DNA from: Flavobacteriaceae bacterium CRH
GTDB lineage: Bacteria; Bacteroidota; Bacteroidia; Flavobacteriales; Flavobacteriaceae
Direction of reading: 5' to 3'
NCBI GenBank assembly: GCA_001507425.1
Contig: LMAJ01000036.1
Span: 1-64,000, forward strand
Length of the DNA: 64,000 bases
Notes under the pieces: generated by a model
What the model was told of the DNA's origin: nothing
Databases searched by the model: none
The model's input: the letters and a program-made list of their open reading frames with translations, nothing else
In this document: piece by piece, positions 26,792 through 35,930 of the stretch
Position numbering within the stretch: the first letter of the stretch is position 1
How the letters are laid out: each line of letters starts with the position of its first letter
Translations under genes and position numbers: made by a program

Positions 26792-27880
26792 TTAATAAGG
26801 TATAGGTTTCGTAAACGATTCCTGTGAAAGTATTGCATCTTTAAAATCTACTTCGCCAGAAGCAATTTTTAATTTTATAGATATTCCGGTTGTTTCTCTA
26901 GGTTTTGTATTTCTATCTATTTCGATAATAAATTTGATACCTTCATTAGGCTTTAGCTGTTCAAAAAGAGCCATTGATTTTTTCTCATCAAAAAACACAT
27001 CACTTTCCATACGTCTGTCGTTGATATCATGCCAGACAATGTTTATTTTTCTAGGAATAGCTCGCTTTTTTATTGGCATCATATTTCCGTTTAAGCTCAA
27101 AAAAACAGATTCAAACTCACCGTTGATGTAATTAATTTTAATGGTTTCTACCTTATCTTCCGCTTTTACTAACGGATTTAAATTATATTCTTTAAAAAGT
27201 TTCTCCCAGTAACCAAACGGAATTGATCCTTGAGCGATTTGGTCTTTTATTTCCTGAGGCAAATCTTTTGTCATAACACTAACTACTTTATCTCTTCCTT
27301 CTTTATCTTTCATTATTTCATGCGCTCTTCCCCAATCAACATCTTTATCTTCATGAGCCTGATATTTTCCAACAATCGTCATGTTTGACGGACTAAAGAC
27401 ATACAACACAACCATACCACCCGGAAATAAGCCGGCATTAACAACAGAAAGATAATTTTTGTATGTATTTACTTTTTTGGTTTCAACATCCCAAAATGGG
27501 GTTTCATTCCCATTTATCATCAATTCTTCTATTTTATCAGAGTCAAGTTTAAAAATCCCGGAATAACTTTTATTTTCAGTGTAAGACATCCATGTAATGT
27601 CTAATATTTTTGGAACTAGACCAATTGCTCGATCCGAAGTCGAATTAGTATTATCTCCAAGATTATAACTGTCTATAACTTCATCAAAGGGCATATAAAT
27701 ATAGCCACTTTTAGGTTTATCGCTTAACATTAAATGTCCCGAAAATATTTCGGCAGGGTAGTTTTTCGGTGTACATGCCGCAGCTGACCAATTATATTCT
27801 TTTTTCTTCATAGTGTTTTCACATGAGGTAAACGTTATGTTTAACAACGCTATTAATATTAATTGAAAGCTTTTGTTCAT
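26792..27880 (-). CDS. DUF2931 family lipoprotein
   Basis: 362 residues from ATG at 27880. The N-terminus is a lipoprotein signal with lipobox TSC (about residue 20). WSAAACTPKNYPAEIFSGHL and the following VIDSYNLGD segment match the DUF2931 family, Bacteroidetes lipoproteins often found beside T6SS or toxin loci. The function is unknown; an immunity-type role against an effector is a reasonable inference from the neighbourhood. The start overlaps the stop of an upstream fragment as TAATG, suggesting translational coupling to a gene that has since been lost or cut down. Confidence 0.8.
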   Translation of the reverse strand: MNKSFQLILIALLNITFTSCENTMKKKEYNWSAAACTPKNYPAEIFSGHLMLSDKPKSGYIYMPFDEVIDSYNLGDNTNSTSDRAIGLVPKILDITWMSYTENKSYSGIFKLDSDKIEELMINGNETPFWDVETKKVNTYKNYLSVVNAGLFPGGMVVLYVFSPSNMTIVGKYQAHEDKDVDWGRAHEIMKDKEGRDKVVSVMTKDLPQEIKDQIAQGSIPFGYWEKLFKEYNLNPLVKAEDKVETIKINYINGEFESVFLSLNGNMMPIKKRAIPRKINIVWHDINDRRMESDVFFDEKKSMALFEQLKPNEGIKFIIEIDRNTKPRETTGISIKLKIASGEVDFKDAILSQESFTKPIPY

Positions 27881-27987
27881 TATCCTTGTATTATTTTTCG
27901 GTTCCAATCAATATCGATTAAATTATGTTTCTTATTTGGTTCCATACCAACTCCATCCATACTGACAGAACAATGCAGGTATTTGCT
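27880..27987 (-). pseudogene. Orphan C-terminal gene fragment coupled to DUF2931
   Basis: A 35-codon open stretch with no start of its own reads SKYLHCSVSMDGVG and ends in DIDWNRKIIQG and a stop that shares bases with the DUF2931 ATG (TAATG). It looks like the C-terminal tail of a gene that was once coupled to DUF2931, perhaps an effector or an earlier paralogue. The upstream part has been lost; a stop codon precedes it. The call is inferential. Confidence 0.4.
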
Positions 27988-28021
27988 TTATTAGTGTTTA
28001 AGTCTTCTTATTCATAAATCA

Positions 28022-28474
28022 TTATTTACAACTTTCTTCTTTATTTTTTTTTATTTTAAAATTCTTAAATTTTATAACTTGAACAAGTTCGTCGTCCTCA
28101 AAATAATCAATTTTTTCTTTTATTATTGGAGCTTTTTTAATTTCAATTAATATACCTAATCCATACCAAATATAAGGGCCGACTCGACCATAATAATGCG
28201 GATATGCATATATAAATTCCTTATTATCAATAGTCATATAAACTAAAGATTCGTAATACTGGATATCTTTAAAACAATAAATTAGCTTATTTTTTAGAAA
28301 AATTTTATCATTAATAAAGTATAATTTCATGTTTAATTTATTTCTAAAAAAAATTGAATCTTTTGGAACGTAACCGATTAATGTCTCTCCATTAAGGTTT
28401 TTCTCTCTGTACTGAAATAAGTTTTCGTTTTTAATCGAATATTTAATTATTACAAAATATCTATTTTTTTTCAT
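28022..28474 (-). CDS. Hypothetical protein, candidate T6SS immunity protein
   Basis: 150 residues, lysine- and tyrosine-rich, with very AT-rich codon use. No signal peptide or membrane segment is clear; a beta-rich pattern (YFINDKIFLKNKLIYCFKDIQYYE, then VYMTIDNKEFIYAYP) is visible. It overlaps the end of the candidate effector gene by 14 bases, the arrangement usual for effector-immunity pairs. I do not recognise a family. If the effector acts in the periplasm, a secreted immunity protein would be expected, and no export signal is seen, so this remains uncertain. Confidence 0.55.
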   Translation of the reverse strand: MKKNRYFVIIKYSIKNENLFQYREKNLNGETLIGYVPKDSIFFRNKLNMKLYFINDKIFLKNKLIYCFKDIQYYESLVYMTIDNKEFIYAYPHYYGRVGPYIWYGLGILIEIKKAPIIKEKIDYFEDDELVQVIKFKNFKIKKNKEESCK

Positions 28475-29366
28475 ACGAAATTTTAATAAATGAATGTCTC
28501 CTATATTTTAAGCCTACTGGCTCCCAATAATGATCTTTTTTTGTGGTTATAGTTCCATAAACTTTATTATCTGCCCTGTACAAGTTACTTTCGGTAATTT
28601 TACCGCTATTTTTACTTTCTACATTTTTTTCATCTTGACTATATAATTTATCACCAGATCCTCTCCAGTTATTATATCCTTCATTTTCTAAAGTTTCTAA
28701 AAATGAATTTATGACGCCCTTAATTGCAATATTCATTTTAGGATTTTTATTTAAATCTGTTAAATTACGTTTTGCTATTGCAAATGACTTTGCGTTACTA
28801 CCGTTATAAGTTCCGTTTAAATAATCTGGATATAATGTCTTTGGAGGATCACCATGTGACATTGTCATCTTGTACATTTCTTCATCTGAAACAAACGGTT
28901 TTACGCCATAACCTGAACGTCCAGATAATCTTAGATTTTTTATAGTCATAGCATATCTATCTGCAAAAACACTACCGCCCTCACCAAATACCCAATTTGC
29001 TCTATTAATGAATTGTTCATTATTCAATTCATATTTTTCAGTAAAACAAGTAATCTTATCATCTTGATTATTTCCATTTTTCACATCCAAAAATGTAGCT
29101 TGATCCGTTATGTAAACATTGTTCCCTATGCCAATTTTACCAAGGTAAACCCCATCTTTTGTATAAAAATAACCACTAATAGTCTTCTTTATAAACTTCT
29201 TTAAATCAACTTCGGGAGCATCCTCAGGTTCTCCATAATTATATCCATTATCTGCCTTTTCACTAATAAAACCACCCGCATTGATAACAATACTATCATT
29301 AGAATACATGCTATAATTTCCTCCGGTAGTTTTAATTATAGTTCCTTTTACAAATCTTCTTCTCAT
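28461..29366 (-). CDS. Candidate T6SS effector (VgrG-linked)
   Basis: 301 residues. The first 55 residues (VKGTIIKTTGGNY, NAGGFISEKADNGYNYGEPEDAP) form a marker found at the start of several Bacteroidetes proteins encoded after VgrG, probably a VgrG- or spike-binding adaptor. A short linker segment (VYLGKIGIGNNVYI) follows. The C-terminal part (about 105-240) holds INRANWVFGEGG, an AMTIKNLR helix and NWRGSGD, which faintly recalls SleB-like cell-wall hydrolases. That enzymatic guess is weak. The gene starts 3 bases after vgrG and overlaps the next gene, a candidate immunity gene. Confidence 0.65.
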   Translation of the reverse strand: MRRRFVKGTIIKTTGGNYSMYSNDSIVINAGGFISEKADNGYNYGEPEDAPEVDLKKFIKKTISGYFYTKDGVYLGKIGIGNNVYITDQATFLDVKNGNNQDDKITCFTEKYELNNEQFINRANWVFGEGGSVFADRYAMTIKNLRLSGRSGYGVKPFVSDEEMYKMTMSHGDPPKTLYPDYLNGTYNGSNAKSFAIAKRNLTDLNKNPKMNIAIKGVINSFLETLENEGYNNWRGSGDKLYSQDEKNVESKNSGKITESNLYRADNKVYGTITTKKDHYWEPVGLKYRRHSFIKISYEKK

Positions 29367-29369
29367 AAT

Positions 29370-31229
29370 TTAGTTATGTAAGGTTCTTTCGCCACTATTG
29401 TTTTGTATCTCATTTTTTGCATGTTTACTGACATCTTTTTCGCTATTATTTTGAATGCCTTCTAAACCAGTTTCCTGTCTTTCTTTCTCAGTATGAGATT
29501 TAAGATTTCCTTCTATATTCTCATCATAATCTCCAGCAATATGCACAACCTTATCCAAACCAACAGTTGTGTGCATATTTCCTCCAACACCAATTGTTTT
29601 ATTTAAAAAGGCTATTTCTGATATATTTTGTTCAGCATTAAAAATTATATCTCTACCAGCTTTCATAATAATATCTTTGCCTGCATCAAACTCAATGTTT
29701 TTGGGTGCTTTAAATCTTATATTACCATCACCATGAAGTACAGCAATAGCTTTTCCAATCTTGGTTTCTATCGTAATATCTCCTGTCGCATCATCAAAAA
29801 CGGCTCTGTTGCCACTTCTTGATTCTATAACTTTCAAATCATTATTAGGCGTACTATAACCACTTTTCTCTTTTCTGCTTGTCATCGTTCCTATTACGAT
29901 TGGTAATTCGGCATTGTTTCCCTGAAAATCTACAAACACAGTGTCGCCTATTTCCGGTATAACATGAACGCCTCTGGAATCTCCACCGTATTTTTGAATC
30001 AGTGGTACATAAGGCGTTGTTTCGCCTTTAATTTCCTGCCACGGCATTTGTATTTGTACCCCGCTAAGTCCATCAGGATCTGCGTTGGCGGTTACTATTG
30101 CAGTCTGGCTGTAGCATATTGGAAATAAATCCGGATTTGTTTTGGGTGAAAATACAGCGCCGTTAAAGTTTACGGCTGTAAAATGATTTTCATAACCACC
30201 GCCATCATCACACTTATGTATTATTTTTGTAACTCTGTACGAACTGTCCTGTTGAATGTCAACACCGTTTATTCTTACGTTATTACCTATTGTTATTCCG
30301 GGAACTTCGCTCGTGGCTTTTATCTGCATCATTTTGCCGGCTATTTCGCGCATTTTGTTTTTGGCATACTGCTCGCCTGCGCTATTTCCGTATCCTTCAA
30401 CTGCATTTTGATTGAGCTGAATAACGGTTTCTTTATTAAAAACCTCGCTCGATTTATTGATAAAGTTTTGATGGAATCCATCTACTTCTTTTCTGTATTT
30501 TAAAATAGTATCGCTCGAATAATCGCCTTTTCTATGGTCATTTTCGAGGACTTTAAGCATTACCGGTTTTAATTTTATGTCGTAACTAAAATCATGAAGG
30601 TTAACGCCATAAACCAGATTTGGCTCTACAGATGAACTTCCCGGAGTTCCAAAAACCAACATACGTCCGTTATCATACAACCACTGCCCGTTTCGCATGG
30701 CAAGACGATTCAGGAAATTAAAATCACTTTCATTATACTGAACCGTATAGGCCAGCTTATTTTTATAATACGGATTTACATGCATATCAATTTCATAACC
30801 CGATTTTACTTTATTTACAATTTCTTCGAGTGTCATTTTGGTAAAAGAGTTCGAATTCTTGGCATTGTCCAACAATTTTGAGGTACTATTTCCCTGAATC
30901 AATATGGTTTCCTCAACATCTTTAATGTTTGATTTTTGAAAGTTTGATTTAGTAATAACACCATAAAACTGCAGGATGTAATCTTTTGGGTTTTTAATAA
31001 TCATAAGGTCATCCAAACCTTGTATGGGTTTTATTTCTATGCTGATTTTTGCCCCTACCAATTCTTGCGAAACAGGCATTACACTCTTTAGTTCATCAAC
31101 CAATAAATCTTTGCGTATTTCTAAAGTAAAACTGTGATGGGCATGTATTTTTTGAATAATCTCTAAACGACTGAAATTCCTGATTATCGTTTCGCCAATT
31201 TTAATTGTTGTATCGGTTTGTAGTGCCAT
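29370..31229 (-). CDS. vgrG: Type VI secretion spike protein VgrG
   Basis: 619 residues. A gp27-like N-terminal region (about 1-350) is followed by a gp5 OB-fold (about 378-460: ANADPDGLSGVQIQMPW, then IPEIGDTVFVDFQGN) and a C-terminal beta-helix needle with repeating short motifs (NIRFKAPKNIEF, DIIMKAGRDIIF). It trimerises to form the puncturing tip of the T6SS. No other structural T6SS genes are nearby, so it is an orphan VgrG that uses an apparatus encoded elsewhere. TssD lies upstream, candidate effector downstream, all on one strand. Confidence 0.93.
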   Translation of the reverse strand: MALQTDTTIKIGETIIRNFSRLEIIQKIHAHHSFTLEIRKDLLVDELKSVMPVSQELVGAKISIEIKPIQGLDDLMIIKNPKDYILQFYGVITKSNFQKSNIKDVEETILIQGNSTSKLLDNAKNSNSFTKMTLEEIVNKVKSGYEIDMHVNPYYKNKLAYTVQYNESDFNFLNRLAMRNGQWLYDNGRMLVFGTPGSSSVEPNLVYGVNLHDFSYDIKLKPVMLKVLENDHRKGDYSSDTILKYRKEVDGFHQNFINKSSEVFNKETVIQLNQNAVEGYGNSAGEQYAKNKMREIAGKMMQIKATSEVPGITIGNNVRINGVDIQQDSSYRVTKIIHKCDDGGGYENHFTAVNFNGAVFSPKTNPDLFPICYSQTAIVTANADPDGLSGVQIQMPWQEIKGETTPYVPLIQKYGGDSRGVHVIPEIGDTVFVDFQGNNAELPIVIGTMTSRKEKSGYSTPNNDLKVIESRSGNRAVFDDATGDITIETKIGKAIAVLHGDGNIRFKAPKNIEFDAGKDIIMKAGRDIIFNAEQNISEIAFLNKTIGVGGNMHTTVGLDKVVHIAGDYDENIEGNLKSHTEKERQETGLEGIQNNSEKDVSKHAKNEIQNNSGERTLHN

Positions 31230-31265
31230 GTTTTTCTGGTTTAATAGTTAACAGTTATTTCGTTT

Positions 31266-31658
31266 TTAAGAATTTTTCCAGTTATTATCAAATAAAGTAT
31301 TGCCTACCTTTATTTCACTGCAAGTAATCTGGATCTCGGTTGTCATAGGCACCGTTCCTTCACTATTGAATTTCTTTTGAAGCGAAATGCAGTATCCTTT
31401 CTTAAAACTTACTTTCTTCATCGTACTCATGGCATCTCTGCGGTAAAAAATAATTTTCCCGTCTTTTACGCTAGTGTGCGCCACCATCCAATCTGAAAAT
31501 AAATCGGTCTGGGTAGTTTCGATTACCAGTTTAATTTGTCCGCCTTTCGCTTTACTGGCAGGTTTGCCATTGTTGTCTATGTTTTGGGTAAAGCTTACAT
31601 CAAATTGTAAAACATTAAAAACTTCATTGTCTAATTCTAATTTTGCTAAAAAACTCAT
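31266..31658 (-). CDS. tssD: Type VI secretion tube protein TssD (Hcp)
   Basis: 130 residues from ATG at 31658 (MSFLAKLELDNE); a longer in-frame start gives an N-terminus unlike the family. The beta-rich pattern (VLQFDVSFTQNIDNNGKPASKAKGG, IVIETTQTDLFSDW) is typical of TssD of the Bacteroidetes T6SS-iii. It builds the Hcp tube and chaperones cargo. It is the first gene of the island (tssD-vgrG-effector-immunity) and ends 36 bases before vgrG. Confidence 0.9.
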   Translation of the reverse strand: MSFLAKLELDNEVFNVLQFDVSFTQNIDNNGKPASKAKGGQIKLVIETTQTDLFSDWMVAHTSVKDGKIIFYRRDAMSTMKKVSFKKGYCISLQKKFNSEGTVPMTTEIQITCSEIKVGNTLFDNNWKNS

Positions 31659-31850
31659 ATTTATATTTTGGTTATTGTTTTGAACTGCTCTTTTATTACT
31701 TCGCATTGGTTCGATTTTATGCCCTGAATATCCACGAAAGTGCTGTGAGATAGAAAGTAATAAAGAGTAAGGCATTCGTAAAATAAATTCAAAGCCAATC
31801 AGCAAACAGCCCCAATAAGTTTTATAAGTATCAAAATAAGACGGACAACT

Positions 31851-31896
31851 AAAAAATCCTTCTCAAATCAATTATGATTTTGAGAAGGATTTTTTT
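31851..31896 (-). terminator. Rho-independent terminator
   Basis: AAAAAATCCTTCTCAAA pairs with TTTGAGAAGGATTTTTT across a short loop, 25 bases after the phosphopantetheinyl transferase stop. The stem is strong and flanked by T-runs. Confidence 0.88.
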
Positions 31897-31920
31897 TAAT
31901 TCTTTAACCAAAACGAGATT

Positions 31921-32559
31921 TTAAACCATTACTTTTTCGATATAAAAATCATTACTGTTACTTTGAGATGCTACGTAACATTTGTAGTTTTTATCGAGTT
32001 TTATTTCTTTCAAAAATAATTTTTCATTTTTAATAACTGTTGAGTTTTCGATCACCTCAAAAGAATTCAACGGAATCGACTGACCTGCACCACTTGCTTT
32101 TATAACGGCTTCTTTTTGTGTCCAGTAATCAAAAAAAGCTTCATGAATAGGATCTGATGCAATAATTTTATGCCATTCGTTATTGGTCATGTTGACTCTG
32201 AAATTATCAACATCTATTTCATGTATTTTTTCAATATCAATTCCTAACTCAAATGAATCTGTAACTGCACAAACAACAATTTCTCCCGAATGCGAAATAT
32301 TAAAGTAAACCGGATTTCCTTCAAAAAAAGGTTTGTTGTATGCGTTATATTTGATGGCATCGTCTTTTAGATTTAAATGGTAATGTTTTTTAAGGCTCGT
32401 AAACAATAATATCCTGCCCAAAAGTGATAGTTGTATGTGTTGCCATCTTTTATTTTTTACAAGAGTTTCGTTTAAGCTAAAAGAAAATTCAGGAAGTTTG
32501 TTCTTTAGTAAATTTTCGTGATTTTCTGCTGCTAAATAAGCATAATATAAGTATATCAA
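31921..32559 (-). CDS. 4'-phosphopantetheinyl transferase (Sfp-type)
   Basis: 212 residues, apparently TTG start at 32559 (no in-frame ATG upstream before a stop). Motifs FNISHSGE, GIDIE (106-110, metal-binding) and WTQKEAVIKASG (146-156) define the Sfp/AcpT superfamily, Sfp-type by length. It loads phosphopantetheine onto carrier proteins. The gene follows the NRPS-like gene by 43 bases on the same strand, and it would activate that protein's carrier domain at S571. Confidence 0.93.
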   Translation of the reverse strand: MIYLYYAYLAAENHENLLKNKLPEFSFSLNETLVKNKRWQHIQLSLLGRILLFTSLKKHYHLNLKDDAIKYNAYNKPFFEGNPVYFNISHSGEIVVCAVTDSFELGIDIEKIHEIDVDNFRVNMTNNEWHKIIASDPIHEAFFDYWTQKEAVIKASGAGQSIPLNSFEVIENSTVIKNEKLFLKEIKLDKNYKCYVASQSNSNDFYIEKVMV

Positions 32560-32602
32560 AATTTCATTTTAAAATTAAATACATTGCTCAAAACTAAAAC
32601 CT

Positions 32603-35600
32603 TCAAAATACGCCCATAAATTCGAGGTATGGCGTCATTAATTTTTTATCAAAAACGGGTGGCGTCAAATTTGTGTCTTCCAAAAAATGTTTGGTATTGC
32701 TTCTATCATAATAATAGGTATTTTCATAAGCTTCTACCAGTGATTTTCCCTCGTGTACATCTTCTGTAAACAAGCTTAGCAATGGGTAAATAGGCAAATT
32801 ATTATCATTTTTCCATTGGTTTAACCATTGGTGGTATTCCATTCCTTCGAGATCTGTGTTGTAATATTCATTCATCTTAGAACAAAAATCGGTTAATGAA
32901 ACATCATTTTCAGCCAAAGGCGAAAGATGAAAATTAAGTCCAACCGCTTCTTTCTTTTTGCTGATATGCATAATCGCTTTACACATATAATCTACGGTTG
33001 TAAGCTCATCTTTTAAGCCCATAACCAAAGGAAAAGATTTTAGCTGCACACAACTCCTGATCAGCGCACCCCACCATTGATTCATAACTGTAGCACCAGA
33101 TGTACTGTGACATACTGCAAAACCCAATCGGAAATTAATAATAGGCAGTCCTTTTATTCTGGCTTTCTCAGCAATACTTTCCATTACCCATTTACTTTTT
33201 ATATACCCCAGATCACGCGAAACGGCTGCCATATTTTGGTCTATTGCATCATCTTCATACATCCATGTTTTTTTGGTAAAAGGCCTGCCCCAGCTAAAAA
33301 CGCCCATTGACGATAAAAGCACCAGATATTTGATTTTTTTTGTAACAGCAAGATCAATTACATTATGCAATCCATCAATATTTGATTTTTTAATTAACGG
33401 ATAAGGCTGTACATAACTAACGGAACTTCCGGAATGATAAATTACTTCTATCTGCTCCGTAATAAAAGAATAAGCATTGTCATCCATTCCAAAACGCGGC
33501 AAAGACAAGTCGCCAACCATAGCTATAATTCTGTCATCATAATCAGATTGCCAGAGTAATTTAAATTTTTCGAAAGTACTTTTAATGCGTTCCAACCCGT
33601 TTTGCTGCGATGTTGCGCGCACCAGGCAATATATTTTTGCCTTTGTATTCAGCAAAAGTTCTTCGAGCAAATGCGATCCGACAAAACCTGTAACCCCGGT
33701 TAAAAAAATACTTTCGGGATTTGTTAAAGCAACGGCATCCGGTATTTCCTCAATATTAAAATCGATATGCAATTCAGAATCTCTGATTAGTTCATCAATC
33801 ATCAATTGTGCTTTGCTTTTTTGAGAGATTTCTGTTTCCAGCATTCGTTTTTCGACTTCATTTACAAAACCTGAAATCGTGGTAAAAATATAAAGTTCAG
33901 GAAGGCTAATACGATTCCTGACCGGTTCCGGAAGCAATACATGAAGTTGTGCCAGCAATAAAGAATGTCCGCCAAGATCGAAAAAATCATCATCATCCTG
34001 AATATCTTCTACCCCAAGTAAACTAATCCAGATATGCCTGACGATTTCAGAAAGGTTATCTTCTTTCCATTTGGGCAAAACGGTGTTTTTAATTTGATCT
34101 TCAGGGATTTCCAGCAGCAATTTATCAATTTTTCCGACATGGGTCAGTGGCATCTTATCGACCACAACAATCTTATCAGGCAGCATATAAACAGGCATTA
34201 CCTGTTGTAGTTTGGCCCTTATTTTTTGCAGCGATTGCACATCTTCATCATTTACCTTTAATTGAACAAAAGCAATTAAAACCGGCAATCCGTTTTCTTT
34301 CTTCTGCACTTTAATGGCTGCTTTGGCAATCTGTGGTAACTTCGCCATATGATGCTCTATTTCGGCAAGTTCTATTCGATATCCTCTAATTTTTACCTGA
34401 TCATCGCGCCTGCCATAAAATTCTAAATTCCCGTCCGGTCTTTTTAAAACCATATCGCCGGTTTTGTAGAGTGCTTTTTCTCCAGTAAGACCTTTCAAAA
34501 GCCATTCGGGAGCTTGTATAAAGGCCTTTTCTGTATCCTGAGGACGATTGAGATACCCTAGAGCCAATTGCGAACCTCCAATATAAAGTTCACCTACAGT
34601 TCCGTCTTCTACACTTTCCAGATTTTTATCTAAAATAAATAATGTGGCAAACGGCATTGCAGCACCAATAATTCTTGAATTTGCTTCGTCTTTAAATTCA
34701 TAATTGGTAACGGCAACAGTAGCTTCAGTGGGGCCATAACTGTTTATTAGCCTAATCTTTTTGTACCACGATTTTACGGTATTTTCGCTGCAGGCTTCTC
34801 CACCAATGGCTATCGTTTTTAAGTCGCCAATTGGTTTATTTAAAGGTAAAGATGCAAGAACCATTGGCGGCAATAAAGGCACCGTATCTATATGCTGTGC
34901 CACGATAAAGTCTAAAAGCGGCTCGCCAACTATTTTATTGTTAGGATATAAATAAACCGTTGCCCCTTTTATTAAAGGTGCCCAGATGTCGATTATTGCC
35001 GCATCAAAACTGGGAGAAGCAAATTGTAATGTTTTACTTTTTGATGATAAACCTAAAAAATCAGCCTGATACGATACAAAATTATAAAAAGACTGATGCC
35101 CGATTATTACACCTTTTGGCATTCCTGTACTGCCCGAAGTATAAATAATATAAGCAGGATTTTGAGGTAAAATAGCCGTATTCAGGTTCTCTACGGCCAA
35201 ATTTGTATTTATTTTATCCTTAAATAAAAAATCTACGGCAATACTTTTACACACCTGAGTTTTTACCTTTTGCAGATAATGGCCTACCGTTAACAGTAAA
35301 CTAATTTCAGAGTCGGCGATCATCATCCCGATTCGGACTTCGGGCAATTCGCCGTCAATGGGCAGGTACGCGGCACCTGTTTTTAATATCGCCAAAAAAG
35401 CAATTATCCTGTTTACAGATTGCGGAATGCAAACTCCCACTATTCCCCCTTGTTTTATGCCCTGATGTTTTAGATAATGAGCCAATTGATTCGATTGCTC
35501 GTTGAGGTTTTTATAATTGATTTCTGCTACATCATCAGCCAGAGCCGTTTTTTCAGGATATTTTCTTGAGATTTCCTCTAATATCCTAACCACGTTCATT

Positions 35601-35674
35601 GAATCTTGTTGAAAATTGTATTTCAAAAAATCCTTTTGATTTTTATTTTTACTTTCATGGGTTTCTTTTTTCAT
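32603..35674 (-). CDS. NRPS-like enzyme: adenylation - carrier - thioester reductase
   Basis: 1023 residues. Adenylation domain about 30-520 with YTSGSTGMPKG (178-188), FDAAIIDIW (223-231), NSYGPTEA (311-318), YKTGD (403-407) and catalytic K515 in GKIDK. Carrier domain about 540-610 with phosphopantetheine site S571 (DLGGHSLL). Terminal reductase about 655-1023 with NADPH motif TGVTGFVGS (659-667) and YIKSK (824-828). It would adenylate one amino or carboxylic acid and release it as an aldehyde or alcohol, like Lys2 or carboxylic acid reductases. There is no condensation domain. The specificity pocket opens with D224; the substrate was not deduced. Confidence 0.92.
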   Translation of the reverse strand: MKKETHESKNKNQKDFLKYNFQQDSMNVVRILEEISRKYPEKTALADDVAEINYKNLNEQSNQLAHYLKHQGIKQGGIVGVCIPQSVNRIIAFLAILKTGAAYLPIDGELPEVRIGMMIADSEISLLLTVGHYLQKVKTQVCKSIAVDFLFKDKINTNLAVENLNTAILPQNPAYIIYTSGSTGMPKGVIIGHQSFYNFVSYQADFLGLSSKSKTLQFASPSFDAAIIDIWAPLIKGATVYLYPNNKIVGEPLLDFIVAQHIDTVPLLPPMVLASLPLNKPIGDLKTIAIGGEACSENTVKSWYKKIRLINSYGPTEATVAVTNYEFKDEANSRIIGAAMPFATLFILDKNLESVEDGTVGELYIGGSQLALGYLNRPQDTEKAFIQAPEWLLKGLTGEKALYKTGDMVLKRPDGNLEFYGRRDDQVKIRGYRIELAEIEHHMAKLPQIAKAAIKVQKKENGLPVLIAFVQLKVNDEDVQSLQKIRAKLQQVMPVYMLPDKIVVVDKMPLTHVGKIDKLLLEIPEDQIKNTVLPKWKEDNLSEIVRHIWISLLGVEDIQDDDDFFDLGGHSLLLAQLHVLLPEPVRNRISLPELYIFTTISGFVNEVEKRMLETEISQKSKAQLMIDELIRDSELHIDFNIEEIPDAVALTNPESIFLTGVTGFVGSHLLEELLLNTKAKIYCLVRATSQQNGLERIKSTFEKFKLLWQSDYDDRIIAMVGDLSLPRFGMDDNAYSFITEQIEVIYHSGSSVSYVQPYPLIKKSNIDGLHNVIDLAVTKKIKYLVLLSSMGVFSWGRPFTKKTWMYEDDAIDQNMAAVSRDLGYIKSKWVMESIAEKARIKGLPIINFRLGFAVCHSTSGATVMNQWWGALIRSCVQLKSFPLVMGLKDELTTVDYMCKAIMHISKKKEAVGLNFHLSPLAENDVSLTDFCSKMNEYYNTDLEGMEYHQWLNQWKNDNNLPIYPLLSLFTEDVHEGKSLVEAYENTYYYDRSNTKHFLEDTNLTPPVFDKKLMTPYLEFMGVF

Positions 35675-35684
35675 GGCACTAAAT

Positions 35685-35716
35685 TTTTATGTTAATACAT
35701 TTTTATGTTAATACAT
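35685..35716. repeat. Tandem 16-bp direct repeat before the NRPS-like gene
   Basis: TTTTATGTTAATACAT occurs twice back to back (35685-35700, 35701-35716), followed by a degenerate third part. It begins 10 bases upstream of the NRPS-like ATG, within the leader. It may be a binding site for a regulator; the LytTR gene nearby is one candidate. Confidence 0.75.
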
Positions 35717-35930
35717 TTTTAATGTAAAAAACTAAATAACAAACAGTTGCACCTCTTTAACATTAAAACGCAAAAATAAAATTAGTTTAAAAAAAACTTA
35801 CAAATAACACAAAATCAACAAATTAACACTAATAAATTGTAATTTAAATAATACAAAAACATGTTTAGCCAAAACAAAATATACTAAGCTATTTTTTGTA
35901 TTTTTAGTCCCGAACAAAGGCAATTTAACC

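Noticed and set aside
31659..31805. Longer N-terminus of TssD
   Set aside because: The extra 49 residues are unlike any TssD, and the ATG at 31658 begins the conserved fold.
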